Shown in pieces: positions 1 through 8,589 of a stretch of DNA of 64,000 nt. Each line of letters opens with the position of its first letter. Position 1 is the first letter of the stretch. The stretch is taken from contig JAQGEQ010000263.1 of assembly GCA_034620365.1 (NCBI GenBank), positions 1,054,001 to 1,118,000 on the forward strand, written 5' to 3'. The translations under genes and the position numbers were made by a program. The DNA comes from Pegea sp. RAD2-039. Its lineage: Eukaryota > Chordata > Thaliacea > Salpida > Salpidae. The notes under the pieces are model-generated. The model ran no database searches. It was not told the DNA's origin and saw only the letters and a list, made by a program, of their open reading frames with translations.

Positions 1-121
1 ATTTAAATGGTAGATACAAATATGTTATTGTACTTTTTTCTTCTGTATGTAAACAAGTTTGAGAATAAAAATTAATCGGAAAATATATTACAGCGAAATT
101 TGTAACTTTTCTTTTCAACAG

Positions 122-744
122 ATACGATACTAAAAAGGCTGAATTAGAAAAATCAAGTTATATCTACGAAGCAGACGCAGCATTTGAAGATTCTAATAAT
201 AAAGGTAAAAGAAAATAATTATAAAAACAATATTAATGAATATTTTAATCCAATATAAAATTAATCAACTTATATTACAAACATGAGTTAAATATAATTT
301 TAATTATATAAATTATTATATATTATTATATAAATTATGTTAATATAAATATAATGTTGATTGGATATTTATAACTTTAGTAAAAACTGTTAGTTGATAC
401 TTTATCGGTAATCACAACGATGTTAAAAGTAAATTATATAAATTTTAAACATAAAACACAAAACCGTAGATAAACAGTTTTACAAAATAAATACAATTTC
501 TGAAAACTAAAGTATTTTAAACTATCCAAGATCTTAAGATTAGACAAAGTTTAAATCAAGCAAAAAGGAAACTTTATAAATAGTATTTACTTTACTCATA
601 TTATTACTTTTAAGTTTTCTACTAACTAATTTTTTTACAGACAACTTTAAGCTTCTTATGGGAAATCGAGTTTTAACTTACTCAAAAATTGAAGTGGATT
701 ATCTAGGGCAAGAAAAATTAGGAGATGTTCTTAAATGCCTGTAG
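122..744 (+). CDS. 3'-terminal two exons of an unrecognised gene (5' part outside window)
   Basis: Two exons with matching phase. Exon 122-204 follows a pyrimidine-rich acceptor (TTTTCAACAG) and ends at AAAG|GTAAAA. Exon 641-744 follows TTTTTTTACAG and ends in a TAG stop at 742-744. They encode about 62 residues; the first exon is acidic and probably helical (includes AELEKSSYIYEADAAFED), the second ends with GQEKLGDVLKCL. The last four residues read K-C-L, not a CAAX box. The single junction keeps frame (one leftover base joins two). I do not recognise the family. The rest of the gene must lie left of position 1. The intron of 436 bases holds nothing notable. Confidence 0.55.
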
Positions 745-2541
745 AGGTTTATAATTAGATGTAAATGTAAAAAAAAGCTCTACTAAAATGATTCTATAAT
801 AATTTCCGAATATTTTGGGATATTTCTTTTAAGTATTTATATTCACAACGTTTCTTCGATAGAATTTTCTCAAACAATTGTTGTGTCTGCGTTCTTTTAG
901 TAATTTTCTTTCTTACATAAACAATAAAACATGAAACAAAACTTCTGCAATTTACTAATATTTCAGAAATAGATTGATGTATAGTAGAGTCACTCTCACG
1001 TGATGTGGATTACATTCTAACTTCTTTGTATTTGTAACAGATATTTTGGTTTTTATAATTATAAAAAATTAAAAAGGACTAAAAACAATTAATTTTGGTG
1101 ATTTACGTAAAAGCATAAAGATTACCCCAAATTTAACAGCCAATAGTTTCTATCTGAATAGGTTTTGATGATGGTAGATATATAATGTAAAAACGGAAAA
1201 TAAATTTTTATACTATTTAAAAAAACGAAAAACTTAAAACTGATTCTTCTTCAGAACAAATTTATGATAAATTGTTTTGTTTAGGTAAATCATTTCTATA
1301 GTTTCTCTGCAACTATATTTACCAAAGGCTAAATACGATAAACAGAAAAAAACTTTGAAGTACAAGTGAAGACAGAAAACAACAGCTTGAAAAAATATCT
1401 TTTTGAGCTAAATTTATAATTTTAAACAGCTTGAAAAAAATATCTTTTTGAGCTAAATTTATAATTTTAAACATTTAAAACTCTAATTCAACAAAACTAC
1501 GACTTCTAGGGACACTTTAAGAAATAAAATTTTACTTTTTGTGTTCGGCAGTACTTCAGACTCAGCTATAGGAGCGTGATGAGCAACATCAATGAAACTT
1601 CCTCTCATATTTAACACTTTAAAATAGCTTAAAATAAGAGCTAAAAAATTAAAAGCTAAATTTTTTGAAACTAAATTATTAAATAGGTTAAAAATAGATC
1701 CATCTAAAAATACATTTTACTTTTATTGAAAGTATTCTACCAAAATAAAGCTTAGTATTAATTAAGTAGCAGTTTCTTTCTAAAGAAATTTTGTTTTGAG
1801 TTTAGTTTTTATACTTTTAAATTTCAACATCTTTGTATTTGTCTTATAGAACTAAAACTTGTAGTAATTGAAATTCTGAGTTATGCAATACTTACTTTCA
1901 TTAACTATGTGAAAAAAATCATACTTGCTACTATTTTTGTTAAACTTTATTTTCATAAAAAATATCAATCTAATAATGATTTGAAAATTTATTATATTGT
2001 TATGAAATTCTTTTATATTAAAAACCTTATTGAGGTTTCTTGAAAGTTTTTTAATAGTTGATTCAGTAGTTATCATTTTAATTAAAGTTAGTATGTTTTA
2101 GAGTTAAGTATTTAGCCAATTTTTTTTAGAATTAGTATCAAAAGTTGAAATAATATGAGAATAGTCAAATCAAGGATTATGTAGATTTATTAATTTAAAA
2201 AACTTTGATTGTGAATGTTTTTATCATTAAGTTATAAGGTAGAACAACCATTTACTTGTAGTGTATTTCAGACAAACCAAAAGTTATAAGCTAAAAATAG
2301 AATTATTCGTTTACTCTAAAAAAGGTGTATTAATTAATCTGACTTTAAAATTTTTTTAAACACTATAAATTGAAAAATTTATTAAGTTTAGCTAAAAATT
2401 ACAGACTAATTAGAATGATTTTTTAACTTTATCTTATAATAAAACTTTAATATCTTTTTACAACTACCAAAATAAATATTTTCTAAATTTTTTTATATTC
2501 TTTATCCTAGAGAAAATCCTATTAAGGAATTTCGTCGAATT
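745..2541. other. Intergenic, AT-rich, no gene seen
   Basis: No coding pattern, RNA gene or element is supported here. It separates the 3' end of the left-edge gene from the first Rab-like GTPase. The only structure noticed is the short tandem duplication at 1382-1470. Confidence 0.5.
1382..1470. repeat. Two-copy tandem duplication, about 44 bp unit
   Basis: Two adjacent nearly identical copies start at 1382 and 1426, each beginning ACAGCTTGAAAAAA and ending in TTTATAATTTTAA. They differ by one A in the poly-A run. This looks like a recent local slippage or duplication in non-coding DNA. Confidence 0.85.
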
Positions 2542-3126
2542 ATGGATAGTATGAGGTCAATTGGAAAGTTTTTTCACAAATTATCCAAAAAGATTTTTTC
2601 TTTTAATAAAACCAACGTTGATGAAAAGACTTTAGAAATATTTGTGGTTGGAAACACTGGAGTTGGAAAAACTTCTTTTTTGCGACGGTATATCAATCAA
2701 TATTTTTCACAATTTTTAGATAAAACAAAATCGATTGGATTTTTGGCAAAAGAAATAAAAAAAAACGGTAAGAAAGTTCGGATTTATTTCTGGGATACTT
2801 CTGGTTTAAAAGAGTTTAACCTCCAAACTAATTTTATGTATCGACGAGCCCAGGGCCTTATTCTAATGTACGATGTCTGTAATAGATCTAGCTTTGAACA
2901 AATTGAAGCTTGGCTTAAGCTAGTAAAAAAAACTTCTCCTGAACAACTTGGTTTGATTCTATGTGGTAATAAATGTGATAAAGAAAGTTTAAGACAAGTT
3001 TCAACCAAAGAAGGTAAACAACTTGCTAAAAAAGTAGGAGCTTCGTTTTTTGAAACAAGTGCAAAAACTGGCAAAAATGTTGAGAAAGTCACTTTATCTC
3101 TTTTTAAAGATCTATTACACAACTAA
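2542..3126 (+). CDS. Rab-like small GTPase with Leu at the catalytic Gln position (copy 1)
   Basis: Intronless ORF of 194 residues starting at ATG 2542. Small-GTPase motifs in order: P-loop GNTGVGKTS (37-45), switch I region with SIG where Rabs have TIG (about 64-66), DTSGLKE (85-91) in place of the usual DTAGQE, GNKCD (142-146) and ETSAK (171-175). RQVSTKEG and the helix after ETSAK resemble the Rab8/10-like branch. The catalytic Gln is Leu89; in classical Ras and Rab proteins that change strongly lowers GTP hydrolysis, so this copy may stay GTP-bound (inference). The C-terminus is KDLLHN with no cysteine, so prenylation is not expected. Copy 2 shares long near-identical DNA stretches around the GNKCD region, pointing to recent duplication. 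The lack of introns, unlike Rab11 in this window, suggests a retrocopy origin. Confidence 0.85.
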   Translation: MDSMRSIGKFFHKLSKKIFSFNKTNVDEKTLEIFVVGNTGVGKTSFLRRYINQYFSQFLDKTKSIGFLAKEIKKNGKKVRIYFWDTSGLKEFNLQTNFMYRRAQGLILMYDVCNRSSFEQIEAWLKLVKKTSPEQLGLILCGNKCDKESLRQVSTKEGKQLAKKVGASFFETSAKTGKNVEKVTLSLFKDLLHN

Positions 3127-3375
3127 GTTTATAAACCTTGAAAGAAAATGAACACAGTTTTATATTTTTGTAGCATTTAAGTAGCTGTGCTTGTCTATTT
3201 TATTTAGTTGTATTACGAAATACTGCAAAATAAATAGCTTTTTGCAAAAACTTTAGTTTTAAGTTTTTAAATTTGCAGTAATTTTATTAAACTGCAAAAA
3301 GAGTTTTCAAAATACAATTTTTGTTTCTTCAAAAAATAGAATAAAAATTATTTTTCTACATTTTGTTATTTCTTT

Positions 3376-4034
3376 CATGTCAGTGCATGGATACCATGTC
3401 AAATTGGTGATATCAAAAAAATCAAATCTGTTCAAGCAAGATTCACGAGATTGGTATGCAGAAAACTTAATATTAAATACGATAGTTATAAACATCGTCT
3501 CAGATTCTTCAATTTAGATAGTTTGGAAATTCAACAAATTAAATACGACTTGATTCTTATTTTTAAAATTATCCACGATTTAGTTCACCTTGAGTTCGAT
3601 GGTTTCGTATCCATTAGTCCTTCCTTCAAGTTATATCAATTCAGACGACACACATTACATCTTAATAAGTCCATATACCCGGTACAGTAATCAGAGCAAA
3701 TTTTTTCTCATACTGCATAATTAGTACTTGGAACCAGATGCCATCAGACATTGTCATGTCAGAATCACTCACGTTGTTCAAGCAGAAGTTGAACTGTTTT
3801 AATACTGCTAACATTGCCATTTATAAACTGTGCTTTTTTCCTTTTTTTAATACTATTAACATTTTATGTAATTATTCAGTGTTATATGTTTTGGGGACTA
3901 CTGAAATGCCATGTCTTACATTTTCTCTTTCTATATTTCTAACTTTAAAGGTATTATTTGTGAGAATGTGTGTTAGCGAGAGGTACTCTCTTCAGGAACC
4001 CTCCTTCGCATTTATTGTAACAAATAAATAATGT
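3376..4034 (+). mobile_element. 5'-truncated non-LTR retrotransposon 3' end (CR1/jockey-like), copy 1
   Basis: Decayed end of a LINE-type endonuclease-reverse transcriptase ORF followed by its 3' UTR. Readable pieces across frames include SVQARFTRLVCRKL, NLDSLEIQQIKYDLILIFKI and YQFRRHTLHLNKS, the post-RT tail typical of CR1/jockey-type LINEs, with frameshifts between them. The 3' UTR contains GTGTTAGCGAGAGGTACTCT and CCTCCTTCGCATTTATTGTA, also present in the copies at 59.67 and 63.3 kb, and ends in a short run of AAAT units. It begins abruptly at about 3376 compared with the longer copy at 59.67-60.40 kb, which fits 5' truncation. Confidence 0.8.
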
Positions 4035-4593
4035 CTTTGTTTAGATTTGACATGCATTCTTTTTATCATTCTGTTTAAATGCATCGTACAAAATGATAAC
4101 ATGAATCTGAAATTAGATTAATTCATAAAACCAGTTTGCATCTACTACAAAAGTAAATCATTACAATTCTGCTTTCACAGATTTGCTTATTTAAATAATT
4201 TCCTTAAAAATAAATTGTTTAACAAAATTTATTCTGATGAAACAACTTGTGCAAGTTTTTAGCATAAATACAGATATAAAAAAGTTTAAATTTTAACCTG
4301 CTTAGATTTGAAATATATTATCTAAAAGATTTTTTTTGAGAAAGTAAAAGTTAGACTTATTTACAGATTTATCTATTGGCAGAGATAGCATGACAGCTTA
4401 AGTAATTTTGTTTTGTAGAATTTTTAGTGGTAGACTCAAAAGGATGGTAACTTTTATACAAGAAGTTGTTGCTTGGTGTTTATTTAAAAAAATGTTTTTT
4501 TTAGTTCTAGAAATTATCGACTTTTAATAAAGTTTGAACAGATTAAGTTTCATTTTAATCGAACTATTTGCAATCGATAAATTTAAAAAGTAA
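4035..4593. other. Spacer between LINE fragment and GTPase copy 2
   Basis: AT-rich, no ORF or RNA gene supported. It must contain whatever promoter serves the GTPase at 4594, but no element stands out. Confidence 0.4.
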
Positions 4594-5772
4594 ATGGAAA
4601 ACCAAAGCAATAGAAATAGCTTCACTTCTGAAGCTGGTGAAGCTCGTAGAAATGAAGTCACTAATCAAACATGGATGCAAATTATTGTCCTTGGTTCCTT
4701 TGAAAGTGGTAAGTCCTCGATCATCCAGAGATACATCAAAAAAGAATTCTCACAAGACAAAAAGAAAACAAAAGTAATGGACTTTATGGCAATAGATAAA
4801 ATTGAGGAAAACGTCCGAATGTGTTTGTGGGATACACCAGGAAGAATGATTCTTCATCCAATAACAGCTTGCTTTTACAGACAAGCACATGGTTTTGTGA
4901 TCTTGTACAATGTGTTTAACAGATATAGTTTTAACAAAGTCAAGAGCTGGTTAAAAATTCCCATGAGCTTTTGCCAACAAAAGGTTGGTTTAGTCCTTTG
5001 TGGTAATAAATGTGATCAAGAAGGTTTAAGAAGAGTTTCAACTAAGGAAGGTGAACAACTTGCTGAGGAAATTGGAGCTTTGTTTTTTGAAACCAGTGCA
5101 AAAACTGGTCACAATGTTGAGCAAGCTTTTGATGCAATTTTTCATCAAATAATAAATAGTGACCAATACAAACATATCTTTAAGAAAGATGAAATTTTAT
5201 TAAACGTAGAAAACAAAGCTGCTGATGAAACTGTAGCTGGTGAAACTGTAGCTGGTGAAGCTGTAGCTGATGAAACTGTAGCTGATGAAACTGTAGCTGG
5301 TGAAGCTGTAGCTGGTGAAACTGTAGCTGGTGAAGCTGTAGCTGGTGAAACTGTAGCTGATGAAACTGTAGCTGGTGAAACTGTAGCTGGTGAAACTGTA
5401 ACTGATGAAGCTGTAGCTGATGAAGCTGTAGCTGGTGAAACTGTAGCTGATGAAACTGTAGCTGGTGAAGCTGTAGCTGATAAAACTGTAGCTAATGAAG
5501 CTGTAGCTGATGTAACTGTAGCTGATGAAGCAGTAGCTGATGAAACTGTAGCTGGTGAAGCTGTAGCTGATGAAGCTGTAGCTAGTGAAACTGTAGCTGA
5601 TGAAACTGTAGCTGGTGAAGCTGTAGCTGGTGAAGCTGTAACTGATGAAAATGTAGCTGATGAAACTGTAGCTGGTGAAACTGTAGCTGGTGAAGCTGTA
5701 GCTGGTGAAACTGTAGCTGGTGAAACTGTAGCTGGTGAAACTGTAGCTGGTGAAACTGAAAACTGTAGCTGA
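4594..5772 (+). CDS. Rab-like small GTPase with long ETVAG repeat tail (copy 2)
   Basis: Intronless ORF of 392 residues from ATG 4594. GTPase domain about 27-190: P-loop GSFESGKSS (34-42), switch I with VMD instead of TIG (so no Thr35 equivalent), WDTPGRM (79-85), GNKCD (137-141), ETSAK (166-170). The DxxGQ glutamine is Arg84, and proline replaces the usual alanine before the glycine. From about residue 209 the protein is a run of about 36 pentapeptides E-[T/A]-V-[A/T]-[G/D], encoded by a 15-bp minisatellite and strongly acidic. The ORF closes as GETENCS only because a 7-base insertion near 5757-5764 shifts the frame; a further 2-base shift near 5797 restores it and the same frame then stays open to a TAG at 6022-6024. 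So the true tail may be longer, or polymorphic. The C-terminal cysteine is not a standard Rab prenylation motif. Confidence 0.75.
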   Translation: MENQSNRNSFTSEAGEARRNEVTNQTWMQIIVLGSFESGKSSIIQRYIKKEFSQDKKKTKVMDFMAIDKIEENVRMCLWDTPGRMILHPITACFYRQAHGFVILYNVFNRYSFNKVKSWLKIPMSFCQQKVGLVLCGNKCDQEGLRRVSTKEGEQLAEEIGALFFETSAKTGHNVEQAFDAIFHQIINSDQYKHIFKKDEILLNVENKAADETVAGETVAGEAVADETVADETVAGEAVAGETVAGEAVAGETVADETVAGETVAGETVTDEAVADEAVAGETVADETVAGEAVADKTVANEAVADVTVADEAVADETVAGEAVADEAVASETVADETVAGEAVAGEAVTDENVADETVAGETVAGEAVAGETVAGETVAGETVAGETENCS

Positions 5773-5975
5773 TGAAACTGTAGCTGGTGAAACTGTAAAG
5801 CTGTAGCTGAAACTGTAGCTGGTGAAACTGTAGCTGGTGAAACTGTAGCTGGTGAAACTGTGGCTGATGAAACTGTAGCTGATGTAACTGTGGCTGATGA
5901 AACTGTAACTGTTGAAACTGTAGCTGATGAAACTGTAGCTGATGTAACTTTGGCTGATGTAACTGTAACTAATAA
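5221..5975 (+). repeat. 15-bp coding minisatellite, consensus GCTG[G/A]TGAA[A/G]CTGTA
   Basis: Roughly 50 tandem 15-bp units that read ETVAG/EAVAD in the GTPase frame. Units vary mainly at three positions (GGT/GAT, AAA/AAG context, occasional GTAACT), and variants are interleaved, as expected from unequal exchange or slippage. The array continues past the stop of the GTPase ORF, with irregular units at about 5757-5764 and 5792-5802. A long antisense ORF across it is a by-product of the repeat. Confidence 0.95.
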
Positions 5976-6201
5976 AGTTACAGCGGATGAAGTTGAAATG
6001 GATAAGAATAAAAATATTCAATAGTAGTATATATTTATTTTTCTTTAATCTTATGATTGCCTTCATATTATGATTCAATAATTTATAAAAAATTATATTA
6101 AATTATCAATTTTTCAAATTTGTTTGTAAATTTAAATATAATTATTGAAAGTTCTTTAAAAGTTATAAAAGTTCTTTTATAAGAAGCATTTTGTTTTTGA
6201 A

Positions 6202-6348
6202 ATGGACTCCATGAATTTTTTCAGTAGGATTTTTACTCGTTTTTATTCGAAAGCTTTCGATAGAAAAGTTAAACTCTTTTGGAAAAAATTTAAGATTATA
6301 GGTTCTCAAGGTTTATCTATAGATGACTTACAATTAAGTAAAGATTAA
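6202..6348 (+). pseudogene. Truncated Rab-like GTPase copy (48 codons)
   Basis: ORF from ATG 6202 to TAA 6346-6348. Its N-terminus MDSMNFFSRIFTRFYSKAFD resembles the start of GTPase copy 1 (MDSMRSIGKFFHKLSKKIFS), with the same basic, aromatic leader. It then reads FWKKFKIIGSQG, where copy 1 has LEIFVVGNTGVGK; the P-loop is not completed (no GKS/T) and a stop follows. Downstream DNA to 7434 gives no convincing GTPase remainder. It is most likely a broken duplicate, although a short peptide made of just the leader cannot be excluded. Confidence 0.45.
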
Positions 6349-7434
6349 GATTTAGTTTTTGTTAATTGGGAATTAAAATCATTTTTCTAAAACATTCAGA
6401 TTTACTTTTAAGGCTACATATTTTTCTAACTCGTTTTAATTGATTAACAAAAAAGTTTTTCATAAAATTTCTCATTTGTAAAACGATAATTAAATCATTT
6501 AAGCAATTATATTTTAATCAGAGCAAGGAATATTTCGCAAGAACAATTTCAAAATGTAAAAAAGAATTTACGATTTTTAAATAATTTAAATTTTTGTAAT
6601 TATTTTCGTTGACATTAACAACAAAATTTTAGTATTTTTTTATTTTTTTTTACTGACCAACAAAAATTTGGAAATATTTTGAAACGATTTAAAACTTATA
6701 TATACACTGAACTAATGGAAAGATAAAAATCAAAGTCTTTGTAAAATTGATTATAAGTTTAGTTATTTAGTTTGCTTGCTGTAAAAAAATCGCGGATATT
6801 TTGATTAAAGTAAATTGATAAGACTTCTGTATTGTGACTGTTCAAAATATTTATATATCTATTTTGGTTAATTAAACAGTCTAGATGACGAAAGAAACCA
6901 GTTTCGTTGAGAACTTTATTCTGATCAATTTAAAAGATAATTTGTTTTGTTGCTTTCTGCAACTTTAAAAACAAACTACTGAACTTGTTGCAATGGAAGC
7001 TGTTAGTTTTAACTTAATGATGATGAAACTATAAATTCTCCTGGCTGTGGTTTACGTCATGACCAGGAAATTGTTGTTTAGAACTAAACGAGGTTATGTC
7101 AGAAGTTTAACGGCCTAATTTTTATTATTATCATCTTAGAATAATTAGTCAACTTTTAAATTGGAAAAGTTATTTTTTAACATCAGCACAAGTTTAGTAG
7201 TTTTAAAAACATAACTGCTTAAAACTTTCATTTCAAAGTTTTAGTTCAAAGTTAGGTTTTAAGTTTTTAAATTAGTTAAATAAATTTTACAGCATTATAA
7301 AGTATTCTAACTTTGCTTTGTTAAATCTTATTATTAGAGCTTTTTGCTAACTTTGGATGATATATTGAGCTTACAAATTAAAACTACATTTATTTAAGTT
7401 AGGTTTATGGCTTAACTTGTTTTAAGTATAAAAA
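6349..7434. other. Spacer inside the GTPase cluster, no intact gene
   Basis: Non-coding as far as I can see. Around 7016-7081 a short open stretch with DDETINSPGCG could be a remnant of a cluster member but is too short to call. No RNA gene or element is supported. Confidence 0.4.
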
Positions 7435-8040
7435 ATGGCAAAGCGTAAATACGATTGTAGTTATTCATTATTTCTAATCGGTGATGTAGGAACTGGGAAG
7501 ACTAGTATCATAAACTGTTTTAAAGATCCAAGCAATAAAACTTCACCAGAACCAACTCTTCTACTTGATTCAGTATACAAAGATATTAAATTGTTAAACC
7601 AACGAATCAGATTACAAATTGTTGATACATCAGGATTGGAAAAATACAATTCAGTTTTAGCTTCCTACTACAGTAGAGCAAACGGTATTATACTTGTTTA
7701 TAGTGTTGATGATGAAACAAGTTTTAAACGAATCCATTTTTGGATGGATCAAGTTTCAAGCTATATTAGAGAAGATACAATTTTTTTGTTAGTAGGAAGT
7801 AAAAGTGATTTAGAAGAAAAGAGACAAGTTTCAACTCTTCGAGGTGAAGAATTAGCGAAAAGTCTAAAAATAAACTTTATTGAAGTGAGCAGTAAGCTAA
7901 ATCAAAATGTAATTGAAGCTTTTGATACAATAGTTAAAGATATAAGTACGAAAAAGCAAAATATTCCAGAAACAATTAAGTTAACTTTAGTTGATATTAT
8001 ACAAAAACAACTTTCAGAATTTTTTTATGGTCATTGTTAA
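7435..8040 (+). CDS. Divergent Rab-like small GTPase (copy 3)
   Basis: Intronless ORF of 201 residues from ATG 7435. P-loop GDVGTGKTS (16-24), DTSGLEKY (64-71), GSKSDL (121-126), EVSSK (150-154). The catalytic Gln is Leu68, as in copy 1. Two guanine-specificity motifs are also altered: NKxD reads SKSD and SAK reads SSK, so nucleotide affinity or specificity may differ (inference). RQVSTLRGEELAKSL is clearly Rab-like. The protein ends GHC, a single terminal cysteine, not the CC or CXC of most Rabs; prenylation is uncertain. It is more diverged from copies 1 and 2 than they are from each other, so it is the older duplicate. A plausible Kozak context (AAAAATGG) supports the start. Confidence 0.85.
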   Translation: MAKRKYDCSYSLFLIGDVGTGKTSIINCFKDPSNKTSPEPTLLLDSVYKDIKLLNQRIRLQIVDTSGLEKYNSVLASYYSRANGIILVYSVDDETSFKRIHFWMDQVSSYIREDTIFLLVGSKSDLEEKRQVSTLRGEELAKSLKINFIEVSSKLNQNVIEAFDTIVKDISTKKQNIPETIKLTLVDIIQKQLSEFFYGHC

Positions 8041-8259
8041 TGATATTATATGGCCTTTTTTGCTTCAACGTTTCTAGATTTGATTATTTAGTAGTATGTA
8101 ATCTAATTTTTTCTTTGTTGCAATGTAATCTTTTTCAAATAAGAAATAAATTTTGTTTTACATTATTTACTACTTTCATATAACAGTTTTACAAATCGTA
8201 TACTAGATATTCTTGTAACCTAAGCTTCTAGAGCTAATCAAGTTGATTTGGCAACTTAA

Positions 8260-8427
8260 CTTGCGAAACTAATTGACCAACAACACCAAGTCAATAATAA
8301 CTGGTTTTACAAACAACACTTGCACTTGGTAGTCAAAAGTACTGAAGACTCATCTGCTTCTAGCATAGATAGCTTGAGAAAGTTAAAGATCATCGAACAA
8401 GATTATAATTACAATAATTTTGTATAG
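8260..8427 (+). pseudogene. Short open reading stretch, possible exon or GTPase-cluster remnant
   Basis: After a TAA at 8257-8259, 55 codons stay open to TAG 8425-8427, with a varied, coding-like composition (LAKLIDQQHQ, VVKSTEDSSASSIDSL). The same frame is also open for about 11 codons before the TAA. There is no start codon in good position and no clear acceptor, and I cannot match it to a family. It could be a decayed C-terminal tail of a cluster gene or chance. Confidence 0.25.
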
Positions 8428-8589
8428 GTTAAAAAATTAATATGTTTGCTGCTTGGAAATGACAATTACATTTTATACATGAAAAAGTAAAATATGTTTA
8501 AATATTTTATTTATTCACGGCGTTCGTTCACAAACAGAAAATACAAATTAACTTCACAGAAACAGCTGACATTGAAAATACAAAAAAGA

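Noticed and set aside
4568-4777. 69-codon ORF overlapping the start of GTPase copy 2
   Set aside because: Starts with TTG and is an out-of-frame shadow of the GTPase.
5200-6078. 292-codon minus-strand ORF rich in SYSFT/SYSFI
   Set aside because: It is the antisense of the 15-bp minisatellite; a repeat with no stop on that strand gives a long spurious ORF.
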